Of a stretch of 64,000 nucleotides of DNA, positions 43,280-53,391 are shown piece by piece; position 1 is the first letter of the stretch; every line of letters starts with the position of its first letter. The stretch covers positions 62,001 to 126,000 of the forward strand of contig JAZKEF010000001.1 in NCBI GenBank assembly GCA_040387195.1. The letters are read 5' to 3'. Source of the stretch: UKL13-3 sp040387195 (GTDB lineage Bacteria; Bacteroidota; Bacteroidia; UKL13-3). The position numbers were made by a program, and so were the translations under genes. The notes under the pieces are model-generated. The model was not told the origin of the DNA, searched no databases, and saw only the letters and a list, made by a program, of their open reading frames with translations.

Positions 43280-45949
43280 TTATCGAATTACCAGCTTCAC
43301 ATTTTTATTACCTTGTCCGGTATTGATTTTTGCCAGATACACACCTTTATCCAAAAACGATAAATCCATTGTGTGCTGATACAACCCACCAGTATGTTTG
43401 GCATCTGAATGATATACTGATTTACCTGAAACATCCTGAACTTCTATTTCAATAGAAGCTGATGATGTTTCAAATTGAAGATTGACCAAACCGCTCGTTG
43501 GATTGGGGAACATACTCAACCGGGTTATCGAACTAACTGCAGGTATACCCGTTTTAATGTTTTGGACTATATTGGAAGTAGTGATTGAGTATTGTCTTTT
43601 GTGATACATGGAGGGATCACAGATAATACCAAAATCAACTGCTACCATATAATAATAGACTCCGGCAGGTGCTGTTAAATCCGTGTAGGAATGAATTGAC
43701 CCCTGAACAGATGTTAAAAGAGACATGCCTGCAAGTGATGTTCCTCTGTATATATGGATAGTATTAACCGGTAACCCATCGTATGATTCCCATTGGAGAT
43801 TCCAACTATTTCCTGATCCCGGACTTACACTTAAGTGAAGTGTTTTGTGTGCTTTCGACTGTGAATTTATATCGGTACAAGTATCAGTGACAGGTAATAT
43901 CTTATAACGGTCTGACTTCACACCTGGATTAGACAGTGTATCAATAAAGACACCCAGCGAATCAGCAGAAACAAATCCAATATTTGCATATACATTCGAA
44001 ACATTACTCTCTTTGTATATATTGTAACCTTGCTGCGGAAGTTTGGCCGAACGCTCCCATATTATCATGTTTTTTCCGGTAAAGCTATCAACTGTAACAA
44101 GACAAATTTCCTGAGGAGGAATACTCGGAATGAATACAGTTTCAGATAATGTATCTGAGCATGAATTACTTGTTGCGGTTAACTTTATGTTATAACTTCC
44201 ACCGTTTGCATATGAATGAGTGGGATGCTGAAGTGATGAACCACTCCCATCACCAAAGTCCCATAAGTAACTCAGTGTGCCGGATGCGATTGACGAGGCG
44301 TCAGTTATTATAAATTGATTTCCGGTTAAACATTGTTGTTGTTTATTGATGGTAAAAGCTGTAACAGGTTTCGGCTTTACTGTCACCGTCATGGTAGCAG
44401 AGTCTTTACATCCTCTGGTGTTGGTAGAAATCAACTTTATTACATAGTTAGATGCTATATTATAATTTACATTTGGATCTTTTAGCACCGAAATTGTTCC
44501 ATTCCCAAAATCCCAAAAATGGCTGAGTGTGCCACTGGTTACACTAGATGTATTTTTTAACTCAAACTGCTTCCCTAAGCATTGTGAAGGAGGTATTCCG
44601 GCAGTGAATACTATATAAAATTTTTCTGTTACAATACTCTTGCTGCCCGTTGTAATTTTCATAACAGCTTTAGGTATCCTGCCTTGACCAGAACGTCCTA
44701 ACTGCCAGTAGCTGTTTCCACCCCACGTCCAAATTTTTTCATCTTTCTTTAAGGCTATTGTATGGGTATATCCTCCGGAAATGTTTAGCCAACTGCTGTC
44801 TGATCCAATTTGGACCGGATTGAGCTTTTTTACTAAGGAGCTGTCACCTAATTGTCCGTTTGTATTGTCGCCCCAAGCCCACAAAGTTCCGTCCTTTTTT
44901 ATTGCTACTGAGTGCAGCTGTGCGGCAACAATCAATTTCCATCCGGTATCAATACCTATCTGTACCGGACTACTCTTCAATATTGAAGTTCCGTCTCCCA
45001 ATTGTCCGCTCGAATTATAGCCCCACGCCCATAAGCTTCCATCTTTTTTAATAGCGATGCTATGACTGCCACCTGCAGAGATGGATAACCAGGTTGTATC
45101 ATTCCCTATTCTTACCGGACTGTTCCGTTGAGTGGTTGAACCATCTCCCAGTCGCCCCGAACCATTATGCCCCCATGCCCATAAGCTACCATCCTTTTTA
45201 ATACCCATACTGTGATAATAACCCGCAGAAATGGTTACCCAATTTGTATCTGTTCCTATTTTTACCGGAATATTTCGCTGTATTACAGTACCATCACCTA
45301 ACTGTCCCAAATTATTAATACCCCATGCCCACAATGTTCCATCACTCTGTAATGCCAATGTATGAGAATACCCTCCACTTATCGCTATCCATTGAGTACT
45401 TGATCCGATTTTTTTAGGTTGTAACACGCGAAGTAGTATCGTACCATCTCCAACTTGCCCCCACTCATTAAATCCCCATGCCCACAATGTTCCATCTGTT
45501 TTCAGACCTAAGGAATGTGACATGCCTAATGCCGTTTTTACCCATGTTGTATCTGTCCCTATCCGGATTGGCAAGTTTTCATGAACAAGTAGTCCGTTAC
45601 CTAATTGTCCGTTCTGGTTTGCTCCCCATGCCCATAAACTTCCATCCTTTTTAATATTTAAAGAATGGTAGCCACCTCCCATACCGATTTTAGCCCAATC
45701 CATAGCAGAATCGGTTTGTGTTACTGTATAGGTTGTATTAACTGCCGGAGTAGCCACAACACTAGGGCCGTAAGACACTGGAAATCCTGCGGCATTCCAA
45801 ACAAATGAAGAATGTGCTCCGGATACCGATAATGTAACCGGTGCGTATTTGCAAACAGTATCATCGCTGGAATTAATGATAACGGTTTGTGCATTTGAAT
45901 TAGATACAAAACAACATGCAAGGAGTAAGCAAAAAATAAATGTTTTCAT
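43280..45949 (-). CDS. Secreted RCC1-repeat / PKD protein with T9SS sorting domain
   Basis: 889 residues. Signal peptide (MKTFIFCLLLACCFVSNSNA), then a short Ig-like domain, then about seven RCC1-type repeats at ~85-430, each with 'SLWAWG.N..GQLGDG' and 'W..ISAG..HS..IKKDG', forming one beta-propeller. Two PKD-like domains follow ('LSHFWDFGNGTISVLKDPNV', 'LSYLWDFGDGSGSSLQHPTH'), then fibronectin-like segments, then a C-terminal type A sorting domain ('MFPNPTSGLVNLQF' ... 'GVYLAKINTGQGNKNVKLVI'). It should be exported by the type IX system and attached to the cell surface. Partner unknown. Confidence 0.95.
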   Translation of the reverse strand: MKTFIFCLLLACCFVSNSNAQTVIINSSDDTVCKYAPVTLSVSGAHSSFVWNAAGFPVSYGPSVVATPAVNTTYTVTQTDSAMDWAKIGMGGGYHSLNIKKDGSLWAWGANQNGQLGNGLLVHENLPIRIGTDTTWVKTALGMSHSLGLKTDGTLWAWGFNEWGQVGDGTILLRVLQPKKIGSSTQWIAISGGYSHTLALQSDGTLWAWGINNLGQLGDGTVIQRNIPVKIGTDTNWVTISAGYYHSMGIKKDGSLWAWGHNGSGRLGDGSTTQRNSPVRIGNDTTWLSISAGGSHSIAIKKDGSLWAWGYNSSGQLGDGTSILKSSPVQIGIDTGWKLIVAAQLHSVAIKKDGTLWAWGDNTNGQLGDSSLVKKLNPVQIGSDSSWLNISGGYTHTIALKKDEKIWTWGGNSYWQLGRSGQGRIPKAVMKITTGSKSIVTEKFYIVFTAGIPPSQCLGKQFELKNTSSVTSGTLSHFWDFGNGTISVLKDPNVNYNIASNYVIKLISTNTRGCKDSATMTVTVKPKPVTAFTINKQQQCLTGNQFIITDASSIASGTLSYLWDFGDGSGSSLQHPTHSYANGGSYNIKLTATSNSCSDTLSETVFIPSIPPQEICLVTVDSFTGKNMIIWERSAKLPQQGYNIYKESNVSNVYANIGFVSADSLGVFIDTLSNPGVKSDRYKILPVTDTCTDINSQSKAHKTLHLSVSPGSGNSWNLQWESYDGLPVNTIHIYRGTSLAGMSLLTSVQGSIHSYTDLTAPAGVYYYMVAVDFGIICDPSMYHKRQYSITTSNIVQNIKTGIPAVSSITRLSMFPNPTSGLVNLQFETSSASIEIEVQDVSGKSVYHSDAKHTGGLYQHTMDLSFLDKGVYLAKINTGQGNKNVKLVIR

Positions 45950-46003
45950 CAGGGTTTTACATTAGGGTGTAAATATATGAAAAATAACACTTTACGCGGC
46001 TTT

Positions 46004-47465
46004 TTATACAGGAATCCTTTTCAACGTCTCCAATAAATACGCCCAGTATTTTTGTACCGAACTAATCTGCACTTGTTCATCAGGTGAATGTGCTCCTGTA
46101 ATATTGGGACCGAAAGAAATCATTTCCATCTCAGGATAGTTGGTTCCGAGGATTCCGCATTCCAAACCCGCATGGCAGGCGTTTACGTGGGCTTCTTCGT
46201 GGTACAACTCCTTGTATAAATCGGCCATCAGTTTCACAATGGGTGATTCCGGTTTGGGTGTCCAGCCAGGATACGAACCGGTAAGGGTAACGTTGGCTTT
46301 TAACAACCCCATCGCCTCTTTAAGTTTGTTGGCCAGTTCCATTTTTTCAGCATCAACGGAACTGCGCGTTAAACACTGAATGCTGTAGGTTCCGCCTTTC
46401 ACCAAAACCCTTGCAACATTGTTTGAGGTTTGAACCAACCCTTCAATATCCGGACTCATGGCATATACTCCATTTACCATAACCGACAATGCACGCAATA
46501 CGTTGTGCTGGAAAGCTGTTTCAAAAACCATTTCGGGTGTCGGTATAAATACTACACTCAAACTTAAATTTGGATCTGTGCTGCCTTTTTCAGCTTTAAT
46601 AACAGCTTCTCGTTCGGCAATAAAAGCCATAAACGAATCTTTATGCGAAGCCATGATTGCCAATTCGGCAACCGATTCGCGTGGAATGGCATTGCGTAAA
46701 CTTCCGCCATCAATGGATGCAATATGAGCACCCATTTTATCGGCACGCATCAATAGACCATTCATTTGCATGTTTGCATTCGCTCTGCCTTTATGAATAT
46801 CCATTCCCGAATGTCCGCCTGTTAATCCTTTAATCGAAACGGCAACCCCAATAAAGTCACCCTCCAGTTTTTGAGTAGCATATGTTCCGGTTCCGGTAAC
46901 ATCAATTCCTCCCGCACAACCGATTGTCAATTCATGGTCGTCTTCGGTATCCAGGTTGAGCATGTATTTAGCCGAAAGTAATCCGCCTTTTAATCCTAAT
47001 GCTCCCGTCATTCCTGTTTCTTCGTCAATGGTAAACAATGCCTCCAAAGCCGGGTGAGGAATATCTGTTGAAGATAACAATGCCATGATGCTGGCCACTC
47101 CAATGCCATTATCGGCTCCCAATGTAGTTCCGTTGGCTTTCACAAAATCGCCATCCACCAGCATCTCAATTCCCTGTGTCAGGAAATCAAATTGTGTGCT
47201 TGCATTTTTTTGGTGCACCATATCCAGATGGCTTTGCAAACACACCGTAGCCCGGTCTTCCATTCCTTTGGTGGCAGGCTTTTTGATGATCACATTTCCG
47301 AGATCATCTTTAATCGTTTCCAATCCAAGTGATTTCCCAAATGCCATTGCAAACTCGATTACCCGTTCTTCTTTTTTGGATGGACGTGGCACGGCATTCA
47401 AATCCGCAAAATGATTCCACATAGCCTTANNNNNNNNNNTCTAAATTTCTTATTGCTGTACTCAT
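46004..47465 (-). CDS. pepD: Aminoacyl-histidine dipeptidase (M20 family), interrupted by a 10-N gap
   Basis: Cytosolic zinc dipeptidase. Metal and catalytic residues are visible in 'TVCLQSHLDMVHQ', 'LGADNGIGVASIMA', 'FTIDEETGMTGALG', 'YMLNLDTEDDHE' and 'SFGPNITGAHSPDEQVQI'. The longest gap-free reading begins at 47422 (MWNHFADLN), but homologues have ~12 more residues. Dropping the Ns at 47430-47439 continues the frame upstream to ATG 47465: M-S-T-A-I-R-N-L-D-K-A-M-W-N-H-F, giving 483 residues. This start is 2 bases from the SRPBCC stop, so the two are likely one transcript. Confidence 0.93.
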
Positions 47466-47466
47466 A

Positions 47467-47850
47467 TTAGTCTTCTTCGTAAAATTCAATTAAAGATGCA
47501 ATGTACTGGTCATTCCAGCCATCCACCAAATCATTATAATCATCATCGGGAATATTGGTATGTCTAACCTCCAGTGAGGTTTCACCTTTATCATTGTGCA
47601 ACTTCAGGGTAACGATGGACGGTTCTTCCTGCTCCCCGAAATACCATTGCTGCACAATCTTTTTTCCTTCTTCAAACTCCAGATTTTTCCCCACAATAGC
47701 ACCATCCCATAATGAAAACTCGCTGCCCGGAACCGTACTCATTTCCACTTTGTTCCCTGTCCATAACTGAATGGTACCTTCGTGGGTAAGCGCGGCATAA
47801 ACCTCATCGGGTGGCGCGGGAATGGAATAATACTTTTTAAAATCTTTCAT
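47467..47850 (-). CDS. SRPBCC (AHSA1-like) domain protein
   Basis: 127 residues forming one START/Bet v1-like fold: 'FKKYYSIPAPPDEVYAALTH' opens the family, 'VPGSEFSLWDGAIVGKNLEF' and 'IVQQWYFGEQEEPSIVTLKL' are central strands, and 'NDLVDGWNDQYIASLIEFYE' is the closing helix. Proteins of this type bind hydrophobic ligands or act as Hsp90 co-chaperone relatives. It is upstream of pepD. A full TAnnTTTG match (TACATTTG, 47884-47891) lies 34 bases before the start, without a recognisable TTTG box. Confidence 0.9.
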   Translation of the reverse strand: MKDFKKYYSIPAPPDEVYAALTHEGTIQLWTGNKVEMSTVPGSEFSLWDGAIVGKNLEFEEGKKIVQQWYFGEQEEPSIVTLKLHNDKGETSLEVRHTNIPDDDYNDLVDGWNDQYIASLIEFYEED

Positions 47851-47928
47851 GCTTTGGCTGTTACTGACTCTGCTTTTTCATGACAAATGTAACCGTTTTA
47901 TATACATCCGCTACATATCATCACATCG

Positions 47929-48091
47929 GCACCACGTTAAATCGTGGCATGCATGCGGGCAATATACAATCTGCACATTCTCATTGCCCTGAAAGGACAT
48001 TTTTCTTCCTAATTATATTGAACCCTGTGAGGGTTCCATTCTTTCATCTCCACATCTCCGCATTTGCACCACGCTGAATCGTGGCAAGCAT
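47929..48091. repeat. Composite REP-like repeat region
   Basis: Two related hairpins with CCACG/CGTGG arms, at 47929-47954 and 48066-48091, differ at only three positions. Between them are CCCTGAAAGG and the palindrome AACCCTGTGAGGGTT. This fills most of the 252 bases between the SRPBCC gene and tex; no gene is seen here. Confidence 0.8.
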
Positions 48092-48102
48092 CTTCATATC
48101 AC

Positions 48103-50229
48103 CTACACCTCTTTCATCGATAACGCAATCCGCTTCCTAACAAGGTCTACCTCGATTACTTTTACCTGAACATGCTGTTGCAATTTCACTACTTCATTCG
48201 GGTCGTTTACAAAACGATTGGCCAGTTGCGAAATGTGAACCATTCCATCTTGTTTCACTCCCACATCCACAAAACATCCAAACTTAGTAATATTGGTTAC
48301 AATTCCCGGGAGCACCATACCTAAGGATAAATCTTCGGGCTTTTTTACGTTGGCAAACTCAAACGTCTTGAGTTGTTCGCGCGGGTCGCGTCCCGGTTTG
48401 GCAAGTTCCTTCAAAATATCGGTGATGGTAGGTAATCCGGCCTTTTCGGTTACATACTTTTTAGGATCAATTTGCTTGCGCAACGATTCATTTTGGATCA
48501 GGTCCATTACCGTACAGGATAGGTCCTTGGCCATTTGCTCCACAATACCATAACTCTCGGGATGGACTGCGCTGTTATCGAGTGCATTTTTTGCATTCGG
48601 AATCCGGAGGAAACCTGCGCTTTGCTCAAACGCTTTATCTCCCAACCGTGCAACCTTTTTTAAGGCCGCCCTGCTTTTAAATGCTCCGTTCTCGTTGCGG
48701 TAGTTTATAATATTTTGAGCTATGGTTGGTCCCAGTCCCGACACATAGGTAAGCAAACTTTTGCTTGCGGTATTGATATTTACCCCAACTGTGTTTACGC
48801 AACTTTCCACCACTGCATCCAGCTGACGTTTCAATTTAACCTGGTGCACATCGTGCTGGTATTGCCCCACACCAATCGACTTGGCATCAATCTTCACCAA
48901 CTCTGCAAGTGGATCCGCCAGCCGTCTGCCGATGGATACAGAACCCCTCACTGTAACATCCTTATCCGGAAATTCTTCACGAGCTACTTCCGATGCCGAA
49001 TACACCGAAGCACCACTTTCATTCACCATGAAGATCTGTACTTCCTTTGCAAACGGAATGCTGCGCACAATCTCTTCGGTTTCCCTTCCGGCTGTTCCGT
49101 TTCCGATGGCTATGGCTTCTATTTTAAATTTATCAACCAACTTAGTGATGGTTGCAATGGCACCGTACACATCGCGTTGCGGTTCATGCGGGTAAATGAT
49201 TTCATCGGCCAGCAACGCCCCTTCTTCATTTAAACAAACCACTTTACAACCCGACCTGAAACCGGGGTCGAGGGCCAGAATCCGCTTGCTGCCCAATGGT
49301 GCCGACAGCAATAACTGACGCAGGTTTTCGGCAAACACCAGAATAGCCTCATCATCGGCCCTGTCTTTGGCAATGGTGCGGAATTCATTTTCAATAGAGG
49401 GTGCAAGCAATCGGTCGTAACAATCTGTAATGGCTTCTGATACCTGTTTGCTGGCTGCTGTATTTTTTTTGATAAACAACTCATCCAGTTTATCCAGCAC
49501 CACATCCTCATCGGGCTTAATGGTAAGTTTCAAAAATCCTTCATCCTCTCCCCTGAACATAGCCAGCAACCTGTGTGAAGGACATTTTTTCAACGGCTCA
49601 TCAAATTCAAAATAATCCAGATATTTAGTTGCTTCGGCCTGTTTGCTTCTGTACACCTTGGTATAAATAACCGAAAAACGTTCGAACTGATTCCGGACAA
49701 TGGCACGTGCCTGCGCATCTTCATTAATCCGTTCGGCAATGATATCGCGCGCACCTTCCAGTACATCGGCAATCGTAGTTACTTTATCATTTAGGAATTT
49801 GGATGCTTCAACTTCTACATCCTTATCAAGTTCCAGCGAAAGCCAATCTGCCAATGGCTCCAATCCGTTTTCCCTCGCAATGGTTGCGCGTGTTTTACGT
49901 TTGGGTTTGTAGGGCAGGTATAAATCCTCGAGTTCGGGTGAATCCCAGCAGTTGTTAATTTTTGATTCCAGTTCAGGTGTGAGTTTACCCTGCTCGGTAA
50001 TGATGTCAACAATATACTTTTTGCGTTGCTCGAGCTCGCGGTATTTTTCGGTAGTTAACTTTACTTTTTCAATCTGTACCTCATCCAAACCATGCGTCAT
50101 CTCCTTACGGTAACGGGAGATAAAAGGAACCGTAGAACCTTCATCCAACAACTGAACGGTGGACGTAACTTGTTTGTGGGTAATGCCAAGAACATTGGCA
50201 ATAAGGGAATAAATCTTACTGTCGTACAT
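48103..50229 (-). CDS. tex: Tex-family transcription accessory / RNA-binding protein
   Basis: 708 residues, slightly shorter than the ~770 of E. coli Tex/YhgF. Domains in order: the N-terminal helical Tex domain ('VPFISRYRKEMTHGLDEVQI', 'YLPYKPKRKTRATIARENGL'), a YqgF/RNase H-like domain ('RILALDPGFRSGCKVVCLNE', 'IGNGTAGRETEEIVRS'), two helix-hairpin-helix motifs ('LLTYVSGLGPTIAQNIINYR'), and a C-terminal S1 domain ('VLPGIVTNITKFGCFVDVGV'). It binds nucleic acid and affects transcription of stress and toxin genes in several bacteria. The MFS gene ends 2 bases upstream of its start. Confidence 0.97.
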   Translation of the reverse strand: MYDSKIYSLIANVLGITHKQVTSTVQLLDEGSTVPFISRYRKEMTHGLDEVQIEKVKLTTEKYRELEQRKKYIVDIITEQGKLTPELESKINNCWDSPELEDLYLPYKPKRKTRATIARENGLEPLADWLSLELDKDVEVEASKFLNDKVTTIADVLEGARDIIAERINEDAQARAIVRNQFERFSVIYTKVYRSKQAEATKYLDYFEFDEPLKKCPSHRLLAMFRGEDEGFLKLTIKPDEDVVLDKLDELFIKKNTAASKQVSEAITDCYDRLLAPSIENEFRTIAKDRADDEAILVFAENLRQLLLSAPLGSKRILALDPGFRSGCKVVCLNEEGALLADEIIYPHEPQRDVYGAIATITKLVDKFKIEAIAIGNGTAGRETEEIVRSIPFAKEVQIFMVNESGASVYSASEVAREEFPDKDVTVRGSVSIGRRLADPLAELVKIDAKSIGVGQYQHDVHQVKLKRQLDAVVESCVNTVGVNINTASKSLLTYVSGLGPTIAQNIINYRNENGAFKSRAALKKVARLGDKAFEQSAGFLRIPNAKNALDNSAVHPESYGIVEQMAKDLSCTVMDLIQNESLRKQIDPKKYVTEKAGLPTITDILKELAKPGRDPREQLKTFEFANVKKPEDLSLGMVLPGIVTNITKFGCFVDVGVKQDGMVHISQLANRFVNDPNEVVKLQQHVQVKVIEVDLVRKRIALSMKEV

Positions 50230-50231
50230 GC

Positions 50232-51473
50232 TTATTTATATCTGAATGCTATTAATTTTTTTGCTTTGAGAGAAGTGAATCCAACGATTCCCAATGTCAT
50301 GCATCCTCCGAATATTACGGATGGAATGGTGCCCAGTAACCTTGCTGCCAATCCACTTTCGAATGCTCCTATTTCATTTGACGAACCGATGAACATGGTA
50401 TTTACTGCCGATACGCGGCCCCGCATATGGTCGGGTGTTTCGAGCTGGAGAATATTACCGCGGATGACCACACTCACACTGTCAAATGCTCCGCTTAGGA
50501 AAAGCAGGAACAAGGAAAGATACAAAGACGTGGAGAGTGCAAAACCAATCATGCACAACCCGAATGCAGCTACGCAATACAACAATACCATACCGGGCTT
50601 TTCAATCTGCCTGCGTACGGATAACCAGATCATGGTAATGCTTGCGCCTAATGATGGTGCGGCCCGCAACATGCCCAATCCCTGAGGACCGACCTGTAAT
50701 ATTTCATCTGCAAATACCGGAAGCAATGCTACAGCTCCTCCAAATAGCACGGCAAACAAATCGAGTGAAATGGCACTTAGGATGACTTTGTTATCAAACA
50801 CATATTTGATTCCTTCTTTGAGTCGTGTTGAAATAGTTTCGTTCACAATAGCAGGTGTAATGGGTTTGGATTGAATGCTGAACAAAGTAACAAATGCAAC
50901 TAATAATGAAATTAACACGATCCAAAAGGTGGATGTAATACCGATGGCCGCATACAACAAACCACCCAACGCTGGGCCAATGATAGAGGCTATTTGCCAG
51001 GCCGAGCTATTTAATGTGGACGCCTTGGTAAGTTGTTCTTTTTTTACCAGTTGATACAAAAAAGAAAATGCCGTTGGAGAAAAAAATCCACGCGCAAATC
51101 CACTCAGGAAAATAAAAAAGTACATTCCTTTAATGCTGTAGGATGACCCGATACCAATCACAAAATCGTCCATGGATACAAGCAGCAACCCAACGGAACA
51201 ACCAAAAATGCATAGCAAACTTTTGAGCAAAATATTACGCTTGTTGCTGATGTCGGCCACATGGCCTGCATACAATGCAATGCTGATGGCCGGAATGGCT
51301 TCCGCAAGTCCGATGAGGCCGAGGGAAAAGGGATCTTTGGTTAATTTATACAATTGCCACCCTACAATGACTGCTTGTATTTGCAGGGCTATGGTCAAAA
51401 AAATACGCGCGGCCAAAAAGAAACTGTATTCTTTGTTCTGCAATAACTGAAAGGTTTCCTTACGTGACGACAT
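50232..51473 (-). CDS. MFS transporter (EntS/MFS_3-like exporter)
   Basis: 413 residues, about 11-12 membrane helices. 'LGLIGLAEAIPAISIALYAG' followed by HVADISNKRNIL holds the cytoplasmic loop signature between helices 2 and 3, and 'ARGFFSPTAFSFLYQLVKKE' the conserved Arg region of helix 4. The overall pattern is that of the siderophore-exporter-like MFS_3 group rather than sugar permeases. Substrate unknown. The genes at 48103-54450 are all minus strand with gaps of 2-49 bases. Confidence 0.9.
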   Translation of the reverse strand: MSSRKETFQLLQNKEYSFFLAARIFLTIALQIQAVIVGWQLYKLTKDPFSLGLIGLAEAIPAISIALYAGHVADISNKRNILLKSLLCIFGCSVGLLLVSMDDFVIGIGSSYSIKGMYFFIFLSGFARGFFSPTAFSFLYQLVKKEQLTKASTLNSSAWQIASIIGPALGGLLYAAIGITSTFWIVLISLLVAFVTLFSIQSKPITPAIVNETISTRLKEGIKYVFDNKVILSAISLDLFAVLFGGAVALLPVFADEILQVGPQGLGMLRAAPSLGASITMIWLSVRRQIEKPGMVLLYCVAAFGLCMIGFALSTSLYLSLFLLFLSGAFDSVSVVIRGNILQLETPDHMRGRVSAVNTMFIGSSNEIGAFESGLAARLLGTIPSVIFGGCMTLGIVGFTSLKAKKLIAFRYK

Positions 51474-51482
51474 CCGTTCTGA

Positions 51483-53342
51483 TTAGCGTTTAATATATTC
51501 TTCGTAATATAATTGTTCGTAAACACGTGCTTGTTTTTCCATCTGCCTAAACTGAGACGAATCACCTGATGATACAATACGTTGTTTGCTTTCCTGATCG
51601 AACACCAAGCTACCTTGTGGTTTGATGATGCCAATTCCATCATTGTACACAAACGTGGCAAACGGTTGGTAAGCCGAATCCAAAAAATTACGGCTCCAGT
51701 TAAATCCTTTTGCCGGAAGATGCAATTGATGCAACAAGGTAGCAGCAATATCTACCTGACCGGCCACCGTATGATTCACTGTGCCTTTATATTCTTTCAT
51801 TAATGCTCCTCCTGCGATTAGAAACGGAATGCGGAACCTTTGCGGATCATAGGCTAATCTGTTCTTTGGCCACTGGTGACCATGATCGGATAAAATGATG
51901 AATACGGTATTGTTGTACCAGGCTTGTTGTTTGGCCTTTACAAAAAAATCACCCAGCGCCTTGTCGGCAAAATTTACCGAGTTGCGGTACAAATTCGGGT
52001 CATCATCACCGGCAAATATGGGATTATGATGTGGCACATTAAATGGTTCATGGCTACTAAGCGTAAGTACCGTTGTAAAGAACGGAGCCTTGTTCTTACC
52101 TATCCCATCCAGTACCTTTTCCCACAATACATCATCATGCACACCCCATTCGGCCTGTTGTTTATTCAATGGAAAATTATTCAAGTCTACAATTTCCTCA
52201 TAGCCAGCGCTCAGCCAATACCCTTTCATATTGGCAAACTCCGATGCTCCGCCATAATAAAATGAGGAGCCGTAACCCAGCTGTTTTAAGGCGGATGGAA
52301 TGGATGGCAATGAGGTGAACTTTTGAATATTATTGATAATGGAACTGCGCGCCAACGAAGGTTGCGAACTGATGATGGCTGCCAATCCTTTATCCGTGCG
52401 ATTGCCGTTTGCATAAAATTGATCAAACAACAATCCTTCCTTGCACAATGCATTCAGGTTGGGAGTCACATCCTGCTCACCACCCAATGGTGCAATCACA
52501 TCAGCAGTCCATCCTTCCAGCACCACCAGTACTATGTTGGGGGTTGACTGATTGAACAATTTTTCACTTAGGGTAGGTTGTGTAAACCAAACATCTGCAA
52601 TGGCCTGAGCTTCGCTATTATCCAAAAACAGATACGGATTGTGTTTGGTGTCTTCAGAACTTTCGACAAACGAAGCCAGCAAATTCCAGGTGGTATTGAT
52701 GGCCACATGGTTCAAGAAAATATTGGATGAATAAAATGCCGAGCTCTGATTGATAGCTGCTTTCCCCACGCCTCCACGTATTCCTAAAAACAACAACGCT
52801 AATAGCAGCATGGTATAAACGGGTGGTTGCCATTTTTTTACATCATCATTCAGCTCATTCAATCCTTTCATTCCTCTCGAATACATGAAATACGCACTAG
52901 CGGAAAATCCAAGAATAATCAATACGAATTTCAGCATTGAGCCGCCCGATGAAAATACCAGCATCTCTTTGGGAAAGCGGGCGAACGAGGATGCATATCC
53001 ATTGAGCTTTTGTCCCCAATGTTGATAGAGTTCCCCATCGGCCAGGGTAACAAAAACAACCACACTTAACAACAGTATATTGTATGTTTTAAGTATCTTA
53101 TTGAGCAGCTTTTTTTGTTTGGTATAATGTCCGGCAAACCATAACAGCACAGGTAAAACGGTAACATAACAGGTCATGGAAATATCAAGCAAGAGGCCAT
53201 GGTAAAAAGAGATCCAAAGGTCGGAAGCATCAATGGCAGATGCCTGACTCCAGTTGAGGATAATGAATACCACCCTTGCCAACACAAAAATCACATACCA
53301 GAAAAGAAAATAGCGGAGTAAACTCGACAGGTTTTTAATCAC
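51483..53342 (-). CDS. LTA-synthase-like membrane sulfatase
   Basis: 619 residues. Five membrane helices occupy ~1-200, then an extracytoplasmic sulfatase/alkaline-phosphatase domain. 'NIVLVVLEGWTADVIAPLGG' carries the first metal-binding Glu, 'NGNRTDKGLAAIISSQPS' the catalytic Thr, and 'TVFIILSDHGHQWPKNRLAY' the metal-binding Asp-His. Relatives in Gram-negative bacteria transfer phosphoglycerol or phosphoethanolamine onto membrane glycans. Bacteroidota lack lipoteichoic acid, so the acceptor is probably another envelope lipid or glycan. Confidence 0.92.
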   Translation of the reverse strand: MIKNLSSLLRYFLFWYVIFVLARVVFIILNWSQASAIDASDLWISFYHGLLLDISMTCYVTVLPVLLWFAGHYTKQKKLLNKILKTYNILLLSVVVFVTLADGELYQHWGQKLNGYASSFARFPKEMLVFSSGGSMLKFVLIILGFSASAYFMYSRGMKGLNELNDDVKKWQPPVYTMLLLALLFLGIRGGVGKAAINQSSAFYSSNIFLNHVAINTTWNLLASFVESSEDTKHNPYLFLDNSEAQAIADVWFTQPTLSEKLFNQSTPNIVLVVLEGWTADVIAPLGGEQDVTPNLNALCKEGLLFDQFYANGNRTDKGLAAIISSQPSLARSSIINNIQKFTSLPSIPSALKQLGYGSSFYYGGASEFANMKGYWLSAGYEEIVDLNNFPLNKQQAEWGVHDDVLWEKVLDGIGKNKAPFFTTVLTLSSHEPFNVPHHNPIFAGDDDPNLYRNSVNFADKALGDFFVKAKQQAWYNNTVFIILSDHGHQWPKNRLAYDPQRFRIPFLIAGGALMKEYKGTVNHTVAGQVDIAATLLHQLHLPAKGFNWSRNFLDSAYQPFATFVYNDGIGIIKPQGSLVFDQESKQRIVSSGDSSQFRQMEKQARVYEQLYYEEYIKR

Positions 53343-53391
53343 GTTTCGAAAATAACAAAAACCCTGCGTTGGCTAAAGTGTTGTGAATAAC

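Noticed and set aside
48715..49233. Plus-strand ORF of 172 residues within tex
   Set aside because: Antisense shadow of a conserved gene; His/Cys-rich text without domain features.
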